Shown piece after piece: positions 39,191 to 47,513 of a stretch of 64,000 nt of DNA; within the stretch, counting starts at the first letter, position 1, and every line of letters starts with the position of its first letter. The stretch is taken from the NCBI RefSeq assembly GCF_011492945.1, contig NZ_CP045119.1, positions 1,054,001 to 1,118,000 of the forward strand, read 5' to 3'. The position numbers and the translations under genes are program-made. The notes beneath the pieces are model-generated. The model did no database searches and was not told where the DNA came from. It saw only the letters and a program-made list of their open reading frames with translations. Origin of the DNA: Rubrobacter tropicus. GTDB taxonomy: Bacteria; Actinomycetota; Rubrobacteria; Rubrobacterales; Rubrobacteraceae.

Positions 39191-41227
39191 GTGGCGGCTG
39201 AGACGCAGACGATCCGGAACGTGTGCCTTATAGGGCACAGGGGCAGCGGCAAGACGAGCATCGCCGAAGGCATGATAGGCCTGGCATCGGGCAGGGAGGG
39301 CCCCGCGAACGGCGCCCTGGACAACTCCGAAGAAGAGAAAGAACGCGCCATGACCCTCGGGATGGGCGTGGCGAGCATCGGGTGGAAGGGGCGGCAGGTA
39401 AACGTCCTCGACACCCCCGGCGACGGGGGGTTTATAGGCGACGCCTTCGTCGCCCAGAGGGCGGCGGATTGCGCGGTGCTCGTGGTCCACGCCCAGGACC
39501 CGATCCAGGTGGTAACCGAAAGGGTCTGGCGCCGGGGCGAAAAAGAAGACATCCCGCACTTCATAGTCGTCAACCACCTCGACCGCGAGCGGACGGACTT
39601 CGGGGCCGTCATAGAGCAACTGAGGGACCGCTTCGGACAATCCGTGGTGCCGCTGAACCTTCCCATCGGGCGGGAGAACGAGCTTGCGGGCGTCTACGGG
39701 CTTCTCTCCGGCATCGCGTTCGTGGGCGGGGAGCAGACCGCCGGGGTACCGGACGGCATGGAGGACGAGGTCGACGCCGCCAAGACCCAGCTCTTCGAGG
39801 CGATAGCCGAGAGCGACGACACGCTGCTGGAGAAGTACCTCGAAGGGGAGGAGATCTCGACCGAAGAAGCCTTCGAGGGCATCCGCAAAGGGATAGCCGA
39901 CGGCCTCATAATCCCGGTCCTCGCCGCGAGCGCGGAGCGCATGATCGGGGTGGACAGGCTCCTAGACGCCGTCGCCGGCAGCGCCCCCAGCCCGGCCGAC
40001 CGCTCGCGTTGGATCTCCGAGAGCGGAAAAGAAGTCCCCTGCGACCCGGACGGCCCCTTTGCCGCCTACGTCTTCAAGACGTTCGTCGACCCCTACGCCG
40101 GCCGCCTGAGCGTGCTGCGGGTCGTGAGCGGCCGGTGCCGCTCGGACGAGGCGCTCACGAACCCGCGCACGGGTTCCCAGGAGCGGCTCGGCGGCATCTC
40201 GCACCTCGTCGGCAAGGACCGCGAGGCGGTGGACGAGGCCGTGGCCGGGGACGTCATAGCGGTCGCCAAGTTGAAAGACACGGCTACGTTCGACACGCTC
40301 TGCAAGCCCGATGCGGTCGTGGCCTTCGAGCCCGTCGAGTTGCCCGAACCGACGGCGGCGTTCGCGGTCGGGGCGAAGGCGCGCGGGGAAGAGGAGAAAG
40401 TCTTCGAGGCTATCCGGCGCGTCACGGACGAAGACCCTTCGCTGAAGCTCGAACGCTCGGAGGCGACCGGGGAGGACATCCTGGCCGGCCTCACCCAGAT
40501 GCACGTCGAGCTCGCGCTGGAGAGGATAGGGCGCCGCTACGGGGTCGAGGTCGAGGCCGAGGCGCCGAAGGTCCCGTTTAAGGAGACGATCACGACGGGC
40601 GCCAGGGCCCAGGGACGCTACAAGAAGCAGACCGGCGGGCGCGGCCAGTTCGGCGACGCGAGGATCGAGGTCAGCCCCCTGCCCCGGGGCTCCGGCTTCG
40701 TCTTCGAAAACGCCATCGTCGGCGGCGCGATCCCCCGCCAGTTCATACCGGCCGTGGAGAAGGGCGTGGAGGAAGCCATGCGCAACGGAACCATCGCCGG
40801 CTACCCCGTGGTCGACGTGAAGGTCCGCCTCCACGACGGCGCCTTCCACACCGTCGATTCCTCCGAGATGGCCTTCAAGGTCGCGGGCTCCATGGCCTTC
40901 AAGAACGCCGTGGAGGACGCCAACCCCGTCCTCCTGGAACCCTACGTAAAGGTGGAGGTGTTGGTCCCCGCCGAGCACGTGGGCGACGTCATGGGCGACC
41001 TCTCGGGCCGCCGCGGGCGTCCGATGGGCGTCGAGCAGCGCGGGGAGCGCCAGATCATACAGGCCGAAGTACCCCAGATAGAGATGCTCACCTACGCCCG
41101 CGACCTCCGCTCCATAACCGGCGGCCGCGCCAACTTCCACGTGGAGCCGGGCCACTACGAAGAGGTCCCGCCGAACCTCGTAGATAAGGTGTTGGCCGCG
41201 AACGAACGCGAGAAGGCGGTGAGTTGA
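39191..41227 (+). CDS. Elongation factor G-like GTPase (FusA2-type paralogue)
   Basis: A 678-residue protein with all five EF-G domains: G domain 1-270, domain II about 290-370, III-V to the end ('GGRGQFGDARIEVSPLPRGS', 'LLEPYVKVEVLVPAEHVGDV', 'GDLSGRRGRPMGVEQ'). Nucleotide motifs are altered: G1 'GHRGSGKTS', G3 'DTPGDGGF' where EF-G has the catalytic His as DTPGHVDF, and G4 'NHLD' for NKMD. Such paralogues are common in actinobacteria and have poor or no ribosome-stimulated GTPase activity. GTG 39191 follows GGAGAGGAGG. Confidence 0.9.
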   Translation: MAAETQTIRNVCLIGHRGSGKTSIAEGMIGLASGREGPANGALDNSEEEKERAMTLGMGVASIGWKGRQVNVLDTPGDGGFIGDAFVAQRAADCAVLVVHAQDPIQVVTERVWRRGEKEDIPHFIVVNHLDRERTDFGAVIEQLRDRFGQSVVPLNLPIGRENELAGVYGLLSGIAFVGGEQTAGVPDGMEDEVDAAKTQLFEAIAESDDTLLEKYLEGEEISTEEAFEGIRKGIADGLIIPVLAASAERMIGVDRLLDAVAGSAPSPADRSRWISESGKEVPCDPDGPFAAYVFKTFVDPYAGRLSVLRVVSGRCRSDEALTNPRTGSQERLGGISHLVGKDREAVDEAVAGDVIAVAKLKDTATFDTLCKPDAVVAFEPVELPEPTAAFAVGAKARGEEEKVFEAIRRVTDEDPSLKLERSEATGEDILAGLTQMHVELALERIGRRYGVEVEAEAPKVPFKETITTGARAQGRYKKQTGGRGQFGDARIEVSPLPRGSGFVFENAIVGGAIPRQFIPAVEKGVEEAMRNGTIAGYPVVDVKVRLHDGAFHTVDSSEMAFKVAGSMAFKNAVEDANPVLLEPYVKVEVLVPAEHVGDVMGDLSGRRGRPMGVEQRGERQIIQAEVPQIEMLTYARDLRSITGGRANFHVEPGHYEEVPPNLVDKVLAANEREKAVS

Positions 41228-41231
41228 GGCA

Positions 41232-41258
41232 ACGGGCAACAGGCATCAGGCTTCAGGG
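41232..41258. repeat. Short CAGGCAT repeat
   Basis: CAACGGGCAACAGGCATCAGGCTTCAGG contains heptamer units of the type at 1759 and 23163, a few bases after the EF-G-like stop. The rest of 41259-41360 holds nothing I can identify. Confidence 0.5.
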
Positions 41259-41360
41259 AAGGAATGTCGCCCCCGGACCGTAGGGGCGGGTCTCGAACCC
41301 GACCGCGCCACCGACCCTCGCCCGAAAACCCTCGGAACGTCGCAGGATAGGGGGTAAATC

Positions 41361-41666
41361 TTGGAGATCCGGGCCCTGACGGTCGTCTTCTGGGTGACGG
41401 TCGCCATCGCCGCGGGCTGGGTGGCCGTCTCCGCGTGGGACTACGAGTTCGTCAGGGGGATGCTCGGGGAGAAAGGTTCGCGGCTCGCGACCACGCTCCT
41501 GATGGGTACCATGGCGCTACTGTCCGGCCTGCTGGTGTTGCACCACAGGCGGTCCGCCGGGGACGAGGATTACTGGACGGGGGCCGAGCTCGTTTACGCC
41601 CTGGCCCTCTTCCTGTCGCTGTTCTACGGTGTCTACGGCTTTTTCGGCTGGTTCTTCTACGCCTGA
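41361..41666 (+). CDS. Small three-TM membrane protein
   Basis: A 101-residue protein with hydrophobic segments at about 5-25, 43-62 and 75-98, and a polar loop with 'HHRRSAGDEDYWTGAEL'. I recognise no family. TTG 41361 follows a GGGGG run. It stands at the head of a short plus-strand run with a DUF2795 protein and DedA. Confidence 0.6.
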   Translation: MEIRALTVVFWVTVAIAAGWVAVSAWDYEFVRGMLGEKGSRLATTLLMGTMALLSGLLVLHHRRSAGDEDYWTGAELVYALALFLSLFYGVYGFFGWFFYA

Positions 41667-41740
41667 GCGGCGGGCGGCGTTGGACAGCCGTTGGGCGCGA
41701 CGATAGGATCTGGCCCGTACTGCAACCGTCGCGAGGAAGC

Positions 41741-41947
41741 GTGTTCGTGGATTTTTTGCGCAAGATGGTGCCCGGGGGCGTTGAACGCTACCTGGAGGGT
41801 ATCGAGTTCCCGATCGAAAAGCGGGAGCTTACGGAGCGCCTGCAGAGAAACGGGGTGCCCGGCCCTGTGGTGGACCAGGTTCGCCGGCGCCTGCCCGAGG
41901 GGCGCTTTTCCGGTCCCCAGGGCGTCCTGAAGCGTCTGCGGCGCTGA
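41741..41947 (+). CDS. DUF2795-type small protein
   Basis: A 68-residue protein with 'VERYLEGIEFPIEKRELTER' and 'VVDQVRRRLPEGRFSGPQGV', the pattern of DUF2795, a helical domain common in actinobacteria. GTG 41741 (GAGGAAGC upstream) or GTG 41747 may start it. It is short and basic at the C-terminus. Function unknown. Confidence 0.7.
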   Translation: MFVDFLRKMVPGGVERYLEGIEFPIEKRELTERLQRNGVPGPVVDQVRRRLPEGRFSGPQGVLKRLRR

Positions 41948-41983
41948 TGGTGCCGGAGAGTTCGAGGAGGGGAGCGGCCGGGC

Positions 41984-42751
41984 GTGAGTGATTGGGTCCT
42001 CGGTGTTCTGGAGACGCTCGGGTATCTTGGTCTGGTCCTCGTCCTGATCGCCGAGAACCTGTTCCCGCCTATACCCTCCGAGGTGGTACTGCCGCTCGCC
42101 GGTTTCTTTGTCGGCCAGGGGAGCTTCGGCTTCGTCGGGGCCGTGGTTGCCTCCACCCTGGGGTCCGTGCTCGGCGCCCTGGCCCTCTACGCGATGGGCC
42201 GCCACGGCGGACGCCCGCTGGTGCTCCGCTACGGCGCCTGGCTGCGCGTAACCCCCGAGCTACTGGACAGGGCCGACGGCTGGTTCGCCCGGCACGGCGA
42301 CGCCGTGGTGCTGTGGGCGAGGATGGTCCCGCTGGCCCGCAGCGTCGTCTCCGTGCCCGCCGGCATCGTCAGGATGCCGCTCGGGCGTTTCATCGCCCTC
42401 ACCACCCTCGGATCCGCGGCCTGGAACGCGCTCCTGATCGGCTGCGGCTGGGCGCTAGGCGCCAATTGGGAGCGCGTGAGCGAGGTCGCCGGCTCCTACT
42501 CGGACGCGGTGCTGGTCGTCCTCGTCCTGGGCGCCGCGGTCGTGGGCCTCTACCTCCTGCTCCGCCGCGGGTCCGCCTCCCGACCCCGGCTGTGCCGGCG
42601 CCTGGGGTGGGGCCTCGTGGGCGCGAGCCCGGCCAGCCTGGCGCTGTGCGCCCTGGCAGAGCCGCCGCTTGCCGTCGCGCTGTACCTGTTTACGCTGGTG
42701 GGCGCGCCCGTCGGCGCGACGATCGTCCGCGGCGCGCGGCAGGAAGGGTAG
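41984..42751 (+). CDS. DedA-family membrane protein
   Basis: A 255-residue SNARE-associated/DedA protein: 'GLVLVLIAENLFPPIPSEVV' with the family's conserved Glu and Pro near the first re-entrant loop, 'GAWLRVTPELLDRADGWFAR' and 'WARMVPLARSVVSVPAGIVR', where the Arg and Pro residues are typical. These proteins are implicated in undecaprenyl-phosphate or phospholipid translocation. There are two extra C-terminal TM segments after an Arg-rich link at about 195. GTG 41984 is the likely start. Confidence 0.9.
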   Translation: MSDWVLGVLETLGYLGLVLVLIAENLFPPIPSEVVLPLAGFFVGQGSFGFVGAVVASTLGSVLGALALYAMGRHGGRPLVLRYGAWLRVTPELLDRADGWFARHGDAVVLWARMVPLARSVVSVPAGIVRMPLGRFIALTTLGSAAWNALLIGCGWALGANWERVSEVAGSYSDAVLVVLVLGAAVVGLYLLLRRGSASRPRLCRRLGWGLVGASPASLALCALAEPPLAVALYLFTLVGAPVGATIVRGARQEG

Positions 42752-42773
42752 GGGTTCGCGCCGCGGGCGGGCC

Positions 42774-42851
42774 CTACGCCATGGCGAACGAGACGTAGAC
42801 CCAGACCACGGCGGCCGTCAGGACGACGACCACGATCAGCAACTCCCTCAT
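42774..42851 (-). CDS. 25-residue single-TM membrane peptide
   Basis: ATG 42851 follows a strong GGAGGAAGG. The peptide is 'MRELLIVVVVLTAAVVWVYV' plus five residues, a charged N-terminus and one membrane helix, then TAG. It overlaps no other gene. The good ribosome site, and a similar 30-residue peptide at 62953, argue that it is real. Function unknown. Confidence 0.55.
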   Translation of the reverse strand: MRELLIVVVVLTAAVVWVYVSFAMA

Positions 42852-42955
42852 CGACGGGTTCCTTCCTCCGGTTTTACGATCAGCCCCGCGTGCCGGCTCC
42901 GTCCCGCGCCGGGATCGCCTCCTCCCCCGAAACCCGGCATTCGTCCGAACCTACG

Positions 42956-43626
42956 CTACTCGTTCTGGCTCAGGAAGAGCAGGTAGAGGAACGTCAGCAG
43001 GGAGGTCAGGGCGGCGGCGAGGTACGTGCAGGCCGCGGCGGTGAGGACCCGCTTCGTGCCGCCGGCTTCGGCCTGCGAGAGGACGCCGTAGCGGGTAAGG
43101 AGGCCGTAGGCGCGGGTGGAGGCGTTGACCTCCACGGGCAGCGTGACGACGTGGAAGGCCAAGACCGCGAGGAAGAGTATCGCGGCGAGCTGGATAAAGA
43201 AGGCGCCCCCGATCCCGATGATGCCGAGAAAGAACAGCGGCATCCAGACCTGGCTGCTGATCGAGACGACGGGGAAGAGGCCGGAGCGGAGCTTCATCGG
43301 CAGGTAGCCGCCCGCGTCCTGGATGGCGTGGCCGCATTCGTGGGCCGCGACGCTCACGGCCGCCACGGAGTTCCGCCCGAAGTTGCCCTCCGAGAGCCGC
43401 ACCGTCTTCGAGCGCGGGTCGTAGTGGTCGGTCAGCGTCCCCGGCACCGGCTCGACGCGCACGCCGGACAGGTTGTTGCGGTCCAGGATCTGGCGCGCCA
43501 CCTCGGCCCCCGTCATGCCGCTGGCGCTCGCCTTCTTGGAGTATCTTGAGTAGGAGCTCTTCACCCACAACGCCGCCGCCCCGAGACGAGCATGCCCAGA
43601 ACCATCACCAGAACGTAACCGAACAC
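42956..43626 (-). pseudogene. YugP-type zinc metallopeptidase, frameshift near N-terminus
   Basis: GTG 43626 follows a perfect GAAGGAGG and gives 'VFGYVLVMVLGMLVSG', a membrane helix, then runs out of frame at the C run 43579-43582 (G on the coding strand). In the next frame the protein continues 'AALWVKSSYSRYSKKASAS', 'MTGAEVARQILDRNNLSGV', the zinc motif HECGH in 'VSVAAHECGHAIQDAGGY' and two more TM helices ending 'YLLFLSQNE'. One added G gives 223 residues, the normal family length. The lesion is at a homopolymer, so an assembly slip is possible. Confidence 0.82.
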
Positions 43627-43730
43627 CGTAGCCCTCCTTCGTGTATTCACGATTTTCTTCGGTTTCCGCCCCACATGATGACCCGCGACGGTAAGAGGGG
43701 GGTAAGCGAGGCGTCCCCGTCGGCGCGGGA

Positions 43731-43736
43731 TAGAAT
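43731..43736 (+). promoter_or_regulatory. Candidate -10 box for the OmpR/HK operon
   Basis: TAGAAT (5 of 6), 24 bases before the regulator start codon, in the context GGGATAGAATCCCG, which is itself partly palindromic. No clear -35. Confidence 0.35.
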
Positions 43737-43760
43737 CCCGTCAGGCTCCAGGGAGGTGAG

Positions 43761-44441
43761 ATGAGACCGGGAACGCGAGTTTTGATCGTCGAAGACGACC
43801 GCCCCATAGCCCGCCTCGTCCAGCTGGAGTTGGAGCACAGGGGCATGAGCGTGATGTGCGCCCACGACGGCCCGTCGGGGCTCGAAGCCGCGGAATCTTT
43901 CGGTCCGTCCGTGGTCGTGCTCGACATCATGCTGCCCGGCGTGGACGGCGTCGGGGTGTTGAGGAGCCTGCGCCGGCGGGGGGATCGGGTGCCGGTGATC
44001 ATGCTCACGGCCAGGGACACGCCGGCCGACAAGATCCACAGCCTCGACGCCGGCGCGGACGACTACCTCACGAAGCCGTTCGACACGGGGGAGCTCCTGG
44101 CGAGGATAAGGGCCCTCCTGAGGCGGGCAGAGGGAGACGAAGTATTGAGGGTGGCTGACCTCGAGGTGAACACGGCGACCCGGGAGGTCAGGCGCGGCGG
44201 GAGGGAGGTCGAGGACCTGACCGCCAGGGAGTACGAGCTTCTCGAGTTCATGGCGCGCAACCCCAGGCGGGTGCTCGGGCGGGACCTCCTGCTCTCGCGG
44301 GTCTGGGGGCAGGAGATCGGGATCGAGACGAAGGTCGTCGACGTCTACGTCGGCTACCTGCGCCGGAAGCTCGAGATGCCTGGCGAAGGGCGGCTCATCC
44401 GGACCGTGCGCGGAGCCGGTTACGCCCTGAGGGAGCCGTAA
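43761..44441 (+). CDS. OmpR-family response regulator
   Basis: A 226-residue regulator. The receiver has 'VLIVEDDRPIARLV', phospho-Asp in 'VVVLDIMLPGVDG', Thr in 'MLTARDTPADKI' and Lys in 'DYLTKPFDTGELLARI'. The C-terminal winged helix has 'LTAREYELLEFMARNPRRVL' and 'DVYVGYLRRKLE...RTVRGAGY'. ATG 43761 follows GGGAGGTGAG. It is followed one base later by its sensor kinase. Regulon unknown. Confidence 0.95.
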   Translation: MRPGTRVLIVEDDRPIARLVQLELEHRGMSVMCAHDGPSGLEAAESFGPSVVVLDIMLPGVDGVGVLRSLRRRGDRVPVIMLTARDTPADKIHSLDAGADDYLTKPFDTGELLARIRALLRRAEGDEVLRVADLEVNTATREVRRGGREVEDLTAREYELLEFMARNPRRVLGRDLLLSRVWGQEIGIETKVVDVYVGYLRRKLEMPGEGRLIRTVRGAGYALREP

Positions 44442-44442
44442 G

Positions 44443-45846
44443 GTGCCGATAAGGTGGCGCCTCACCGTCTACAACGCCCTCTCCATCGGGGCGATCCTGT
44501 TGGCCCTGGGCTTCGCCTCTTTCCTGCTCTTGCGCGACGCCGCCCTCTCGGACGTGGAGGACGACGTCAGGGGCCGGGCCCTCGCCGTCGCCAGGACTGT
44601 CGAGTCCGGCGGCGAGCTTCCCCCCGACGAGGCCGAGCGTTCCTCGCTCGGCGACGAGTTCCTGATCGTGCGCGACGGCCGGGGCCGGGTCCTGGACCCC
44701 GACTGGCTCAAAAACTCCCCGCGGATACGGATTGAAGACCCCCTCTGGGCCAGGGCGCTCGAGACGGGTGGGCCGGTAGGGGGCGAGGCCGACTACTCGC
44801 CGCAGGAGGCGCCCGACTACGTCTACGCCGTGCCCGTGGACCCGCCCGAGGGACCGGCGCGCGTGGTCGAGGTGGGCCGTTCCTACGGGTCGGTAACGGA
44901 GACCCTGAACGCCTTCGCCCTGCTCCTGGTCGGGGCCGTCCTCGTGGCGCTCGTGCTCTCGGTGGTCGGAGCGTACGTGCTCGCGCGGGCCGCGCTCGCC
45001 CCCGTGGACGCCGTCGCGCGGTCGGCGCGACAGATCGGGGCCGGCGACCTCGGCCGCCGCCTGCCCGTGGCCCGCCCCGGCGACGAGCTGGGCCGCCTGA
45101 CCACCACCATCAACGACCTCCTGGCCCGACTGGAGGCGTCGTTCGCCAGGAGGGAGGAGGCGCTCGCCCGCCAGCGGCGCTTCGCCGCGGACGCCAGCCA
45201 CGAACTCCGCACGCCCCTCACTTCCATCGCCGGATACGCCAGGATGCTCAAGAGTTGGGGGCTCGAGAACCGGGAGGCCGGGCGCGAAGGGGTGGAGGCC
45301 ATCCTGGAGGAGTCCGAACGCATGCGGGTTCTCGTGGAAGACTTGCTCGTCGTGGCCCGCGGCGACGAAGGGGGGATGCCGCTGGAGCCCGCGCCGAACG
45401 ACCTCGGGGCACTGGCCGCCGAGGCGGTCGGCGCGGCCCGGGCCGCGGCAGGAGGCAAGGTGGTGGTCCAGTACGTGCCGCCGAAGGAGCCCGTCGGGGC
45501 CGTCTTCGATGGGGCCCGCATCCGCCGGGCCGCGGACATCCTGCTCGACAACGCGGTCAAGTACACGCCGGAGGGCGGCGTCGTTACCGTTGGCGTCGCG
45601 CGGGAGGGCGGCCTGCTAAGGCTGCGGGTCTCCGACACGGGGGCCGGCATCCCGAAAGAAGACCTGCCCCGCGTCTTCGAGCGCTTCTACCGGGCCGATC
45701 CGGCGCGCTCGGAGGGCGGAACGGGCCTGGGGCTCTCCATAGCGCGTCAGATCGCCAGGGCCCACGGCGGCGAGGTCGAGGCCGCGAGCAGACCGGGCAA
45801 GGGCTCGACCTTCGTCCTGAGCCTCCCCGAAAACGGACCGGGCTAA
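44443..45846 (+). CDS. Sensor histidine kinase (TM-sensor-TM-HAMP-HisKA-HATPase)
   Basis: A 467-residue kinase. TM1 is at about 12-30 and an acidic extracytoplasmic domain at 31-150 contains 'GGEADYSPQEAPDYVYAV'. TM2 is at about 156-180, HAMP follows, then the H-box 'QRRFAADASHELRTPLTSI', N-box 'ILLDNAVKYTPEGG', 'DTGAGIPKEDLPRVFERFYR' and 'GGTGLGLSIARQIARAHGG'. It is the cognate partner of the preceding regulator. GTG 44443 is one base after its stop. Confidence 0.95.
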   Translation: MPIRWRLTVYNALSIGAILLALGFASFLLLRDAALSDVEDDVRGRALAVARTVESGGELPPDEAERSSLGDEFLIVRDGRGRVLDPDWLKNSPRIRIEDPLWARALETGGPVGGEADYSPQEAPDYVYAVPVDPPEGPARVVEVGRSYGSVTETLNAFALLLVGAVLVALVLSVVGAYVLARAALAPVDAVARSARQIGAGDLGRRLPVARPGDELGRLTTTINDLLARLEASFARREEALARQRRFAADASHELRTPLTSIAGYARMLKSWGLENREAGREGVEAILEESERMRVLVEDLLVVARGDEGGMPLEPAPNDLGALAAEAVGAARAAAGGKVVVQYVPPKEPVGAVFDGARIRRAADILLDNAVKYTPEGGVVTVGVAREGGLLRLRVSDTGAGIPKEDLPRVFERFYRADPARSEGGTGLGLSIARQIARAHGGEVEAASRPGKGSTFVLSLPENGPG

Positions 45847-46619
45847 GAGCCAGCCCCGCTCTCGTCGTCGCGCGCGTAGCGGTGGCGGAGCTCGACGGGC
45901 CGCTCCTGGGCCCGCTGCCGGCGGCGGCGGACGCGGATGTTCAGGAACTCGACGAAGACCGAGAAGCCCATGGCGAAGTAGATGTAACCCTTCGGGACGT
46001 GCTGGTCGAAGCCCTCCAAGAGCAGGGCGAGGCCGATCAGGAGCAAGAAGCTCAGGGCGAGCATCTTTATGGTGGGGTGGCGGTTCACGAAGCCGCTGAT
46101 GGCCTCCGCGGATATCAGCATGACCAAGACGGCGATGATGACGGCGGCGATCATGACGATGATCTCGTCCACCATGCCGACGGCCGTGATGACCGAGTCG
46201 AGCGAGAAGACGATGTCCAAAAGCAGGATCTGGACGAGCACCCCGGCGAAGGTTGCCCGCGCCTTCGCGCTCGAGTGCCCCTCCTCGCCCTCGAGGTTCT
46301 CGTGGATCTCGTAGGTGCTCTTGCCCAGCAGGAAGAGCCCGCCTCCGATCAGGATGAGGTCCCTGCCGGAGATCTCCTGCCCTATCACGGTGAAGAGGGG
46401 CTCCGTGAGGCGGATGACCCAGCTCAAGGAGAGGAGCAGCAGGATGCGGGTGATCAGGGCCAGGGCCAACCCCAGGCGCCGGGCGCGGGCCCTCTGGTGC
46501 TCGGGCAGCTTGTCCGCCAGGATCGAGATGAAGACCACGTTGTCGATGCCGAGCACGATCTCCAGCAGCGTCAGCGTGAGCAGCGCGACGAGGTTCTCCG
46601 GGCTAAACAAGACGTCCAA
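45843..46619 (-). CDS. TerC-family integral membrane protein
   Basis: A 258-residue protein with about seven TM segments. The TerC signature acids are present: 'TLLEIVLGIDNVVFISIL' and 'LLLDIVFSLDSVITAVGM', each with the conserved Glu/Asp-Asp/Asn-like pattern in a helix. TerC/Alx/YceF members are linked to Mn2+ export and metallation of secreted proteins. The tail is basic ('NIRVRRRRQRAQERPVELRH'). TTG 46619 follows AAAGGACC. Its stop overlaps the kinase stop tail to tail. Confidence 0.92.
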   Translation of the reverse strand: MDVLFSPENLVALLTLTLLEIVLGIDNVVFISILADKLPEHQRARARRLGLALALITRILLLLSLSWVIRLTEPLFTVIGQEISGRDLILIGGGLFLLGKSTYEIHENLEGEEGHSSAKARATFAGVLVQILLLDIVFSLDSVITAVGMVDEIIVMIAAVIIAVLVMLISAEAISGFVNRHPTIKMLALSFLLLIGLALLLEGFDQHVPKGYIYFAMGFSVFVEFLNIRVRRRRQRAQERPVELRHRYARDDESGAGS

Positions 46620-46768
46620 GCTCTAGGGTCCTTTCCTCTGCGGGTTTCTTCGGCGGGCGATCGCGCCATGCTACCCGATGATCCCCGGACTTACACGCTC
46701 TTACCGTCTTCTTAAGGTGCTGCGGAACAATGGACGCCGTGATGCACACTAGCGTTTTGGAGGAGCAG

Positions 46769-47098
46769 ATGGCGGTCGCTGAGGCCTTGATACCGGGCTC
46801 CGAAGTCCGCGTCCCGGACCATCCGGGCGCACCCATCGAGCTGCGCGGGGAGTTCGATCTCTTCGAGCTACGTTCCCTGGTGGCGGCCCTCGAAGGACCC
46901 GCGGGTTCCACTGATCCCGTCAGGATCGACCTCTCCGGCGTCACCTTCCTCGACGTGCGGTGCGCCCGCGAGCTGGTGGTCCGCTCTTTCCCGCGCGGCG
47001 ACCGGCTGACGTTGGGCAACGCCTCCCGGGAGGCCGAGAGGAGCCTCAGGGCTTGCGCGAAAGGCCTGCCCGGCGGACGCGTCTCCAGTACCAAATAA
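46769..47098 (+). CDS. STAS-domain protein
   Basis: A 109-residue single STAS domain: 'APIELRGEFDLFELRSLVAA', 'PVRIDLSGVTFLDVRCAREL'. The phosphorylatable Ser of anti-anti-sigma factors, usually just after DLS-FlDS, is not clearly present ('FLDVRCA'), so it may be a non-switching or MlaB-like form. GGAGG five bases before ATG 46769 supports this start; ATGs at 46730 and 46742 are in frame but lack a site. It precedes a Pmp3 protein by 20 bases. Confidence 0.75.
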   Translation: MAVAEALIPGSEVRVPDHPGAPIELRGEFDLFELRSLVAALEGPAGSTDPVRIDLSGVTFLDVRCARELVVRSFPRGDRLTLGNASREAERSLRACAKGLPGGRVSSTK

Positions 47099-47118
47099 AC
47101 CGAAAACGGAGGTTGAGG

Positions 47119-47280
47119 ATGGACGTAATAAGGTTGATCTTCTCGATCCTGCTGCCGCCCCTCGGGGTTTTCTTGCAGGTCGGGTTCGGGCTGCAATTCT
47201 GGCTGAACATCCTGCTCACGATACTCGGCTACGTCCCCGGGGTGATACACGCCGCCTACATCATCTTCACGAGGCGTTGA
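47119..47280 (+). CDS. YqaE/Pmp3-family membrane protein
   Basis: A 53-residue proteolipid with two TM helices: 'VIRLIFSILLPPLGVFLQVG', then 'FWLNILLTILGYVPGVIHAA', ending 'YIIFTRR'. This is the Pmp3/YqaE pattern, including the LPPLGVF turn and GxxPGxxHA. Members are stress-induced and affect membrane potential. ATG 47119 follows GGAGGTTGAGG. Confidence 0.9.
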   Translation: MDVIRLIFSILLPPLGVFLQVGFGLQFWLNILLTILGYVPGVIHAAYIIFTRR

Positions 47281-47513
47281 GCGTGACCCCGAAGATAAGG
47301 TGGATTTGATGCCGGAAGAAGATCGAGCGGACAGCCCCGCCGACGAGCAGGAAATAGGACCGTTGAACGGGGCAAACGGGGCCGTGGAAACGCTCGAAAA
47401 CAGGTTCGGCGGCAAGTGGCCCCAGCGGATGAGAAGAGGGGCGCCGTGATGCTGGTAGGCCTCGTCCGTCCGTTTCTGTGGAACGAGGGGCCGCACGCGG
47501 CCGGGGGTACGGC

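Noticed and set aside
41283-41304. tRNA T-arm-like GGGTTCGAGACCC on the minus strand
   Set aside because: No matching acceptor stem, D-arm or anticodon arm occurs at the right distance; the resemblance stops at one short stem-loop.
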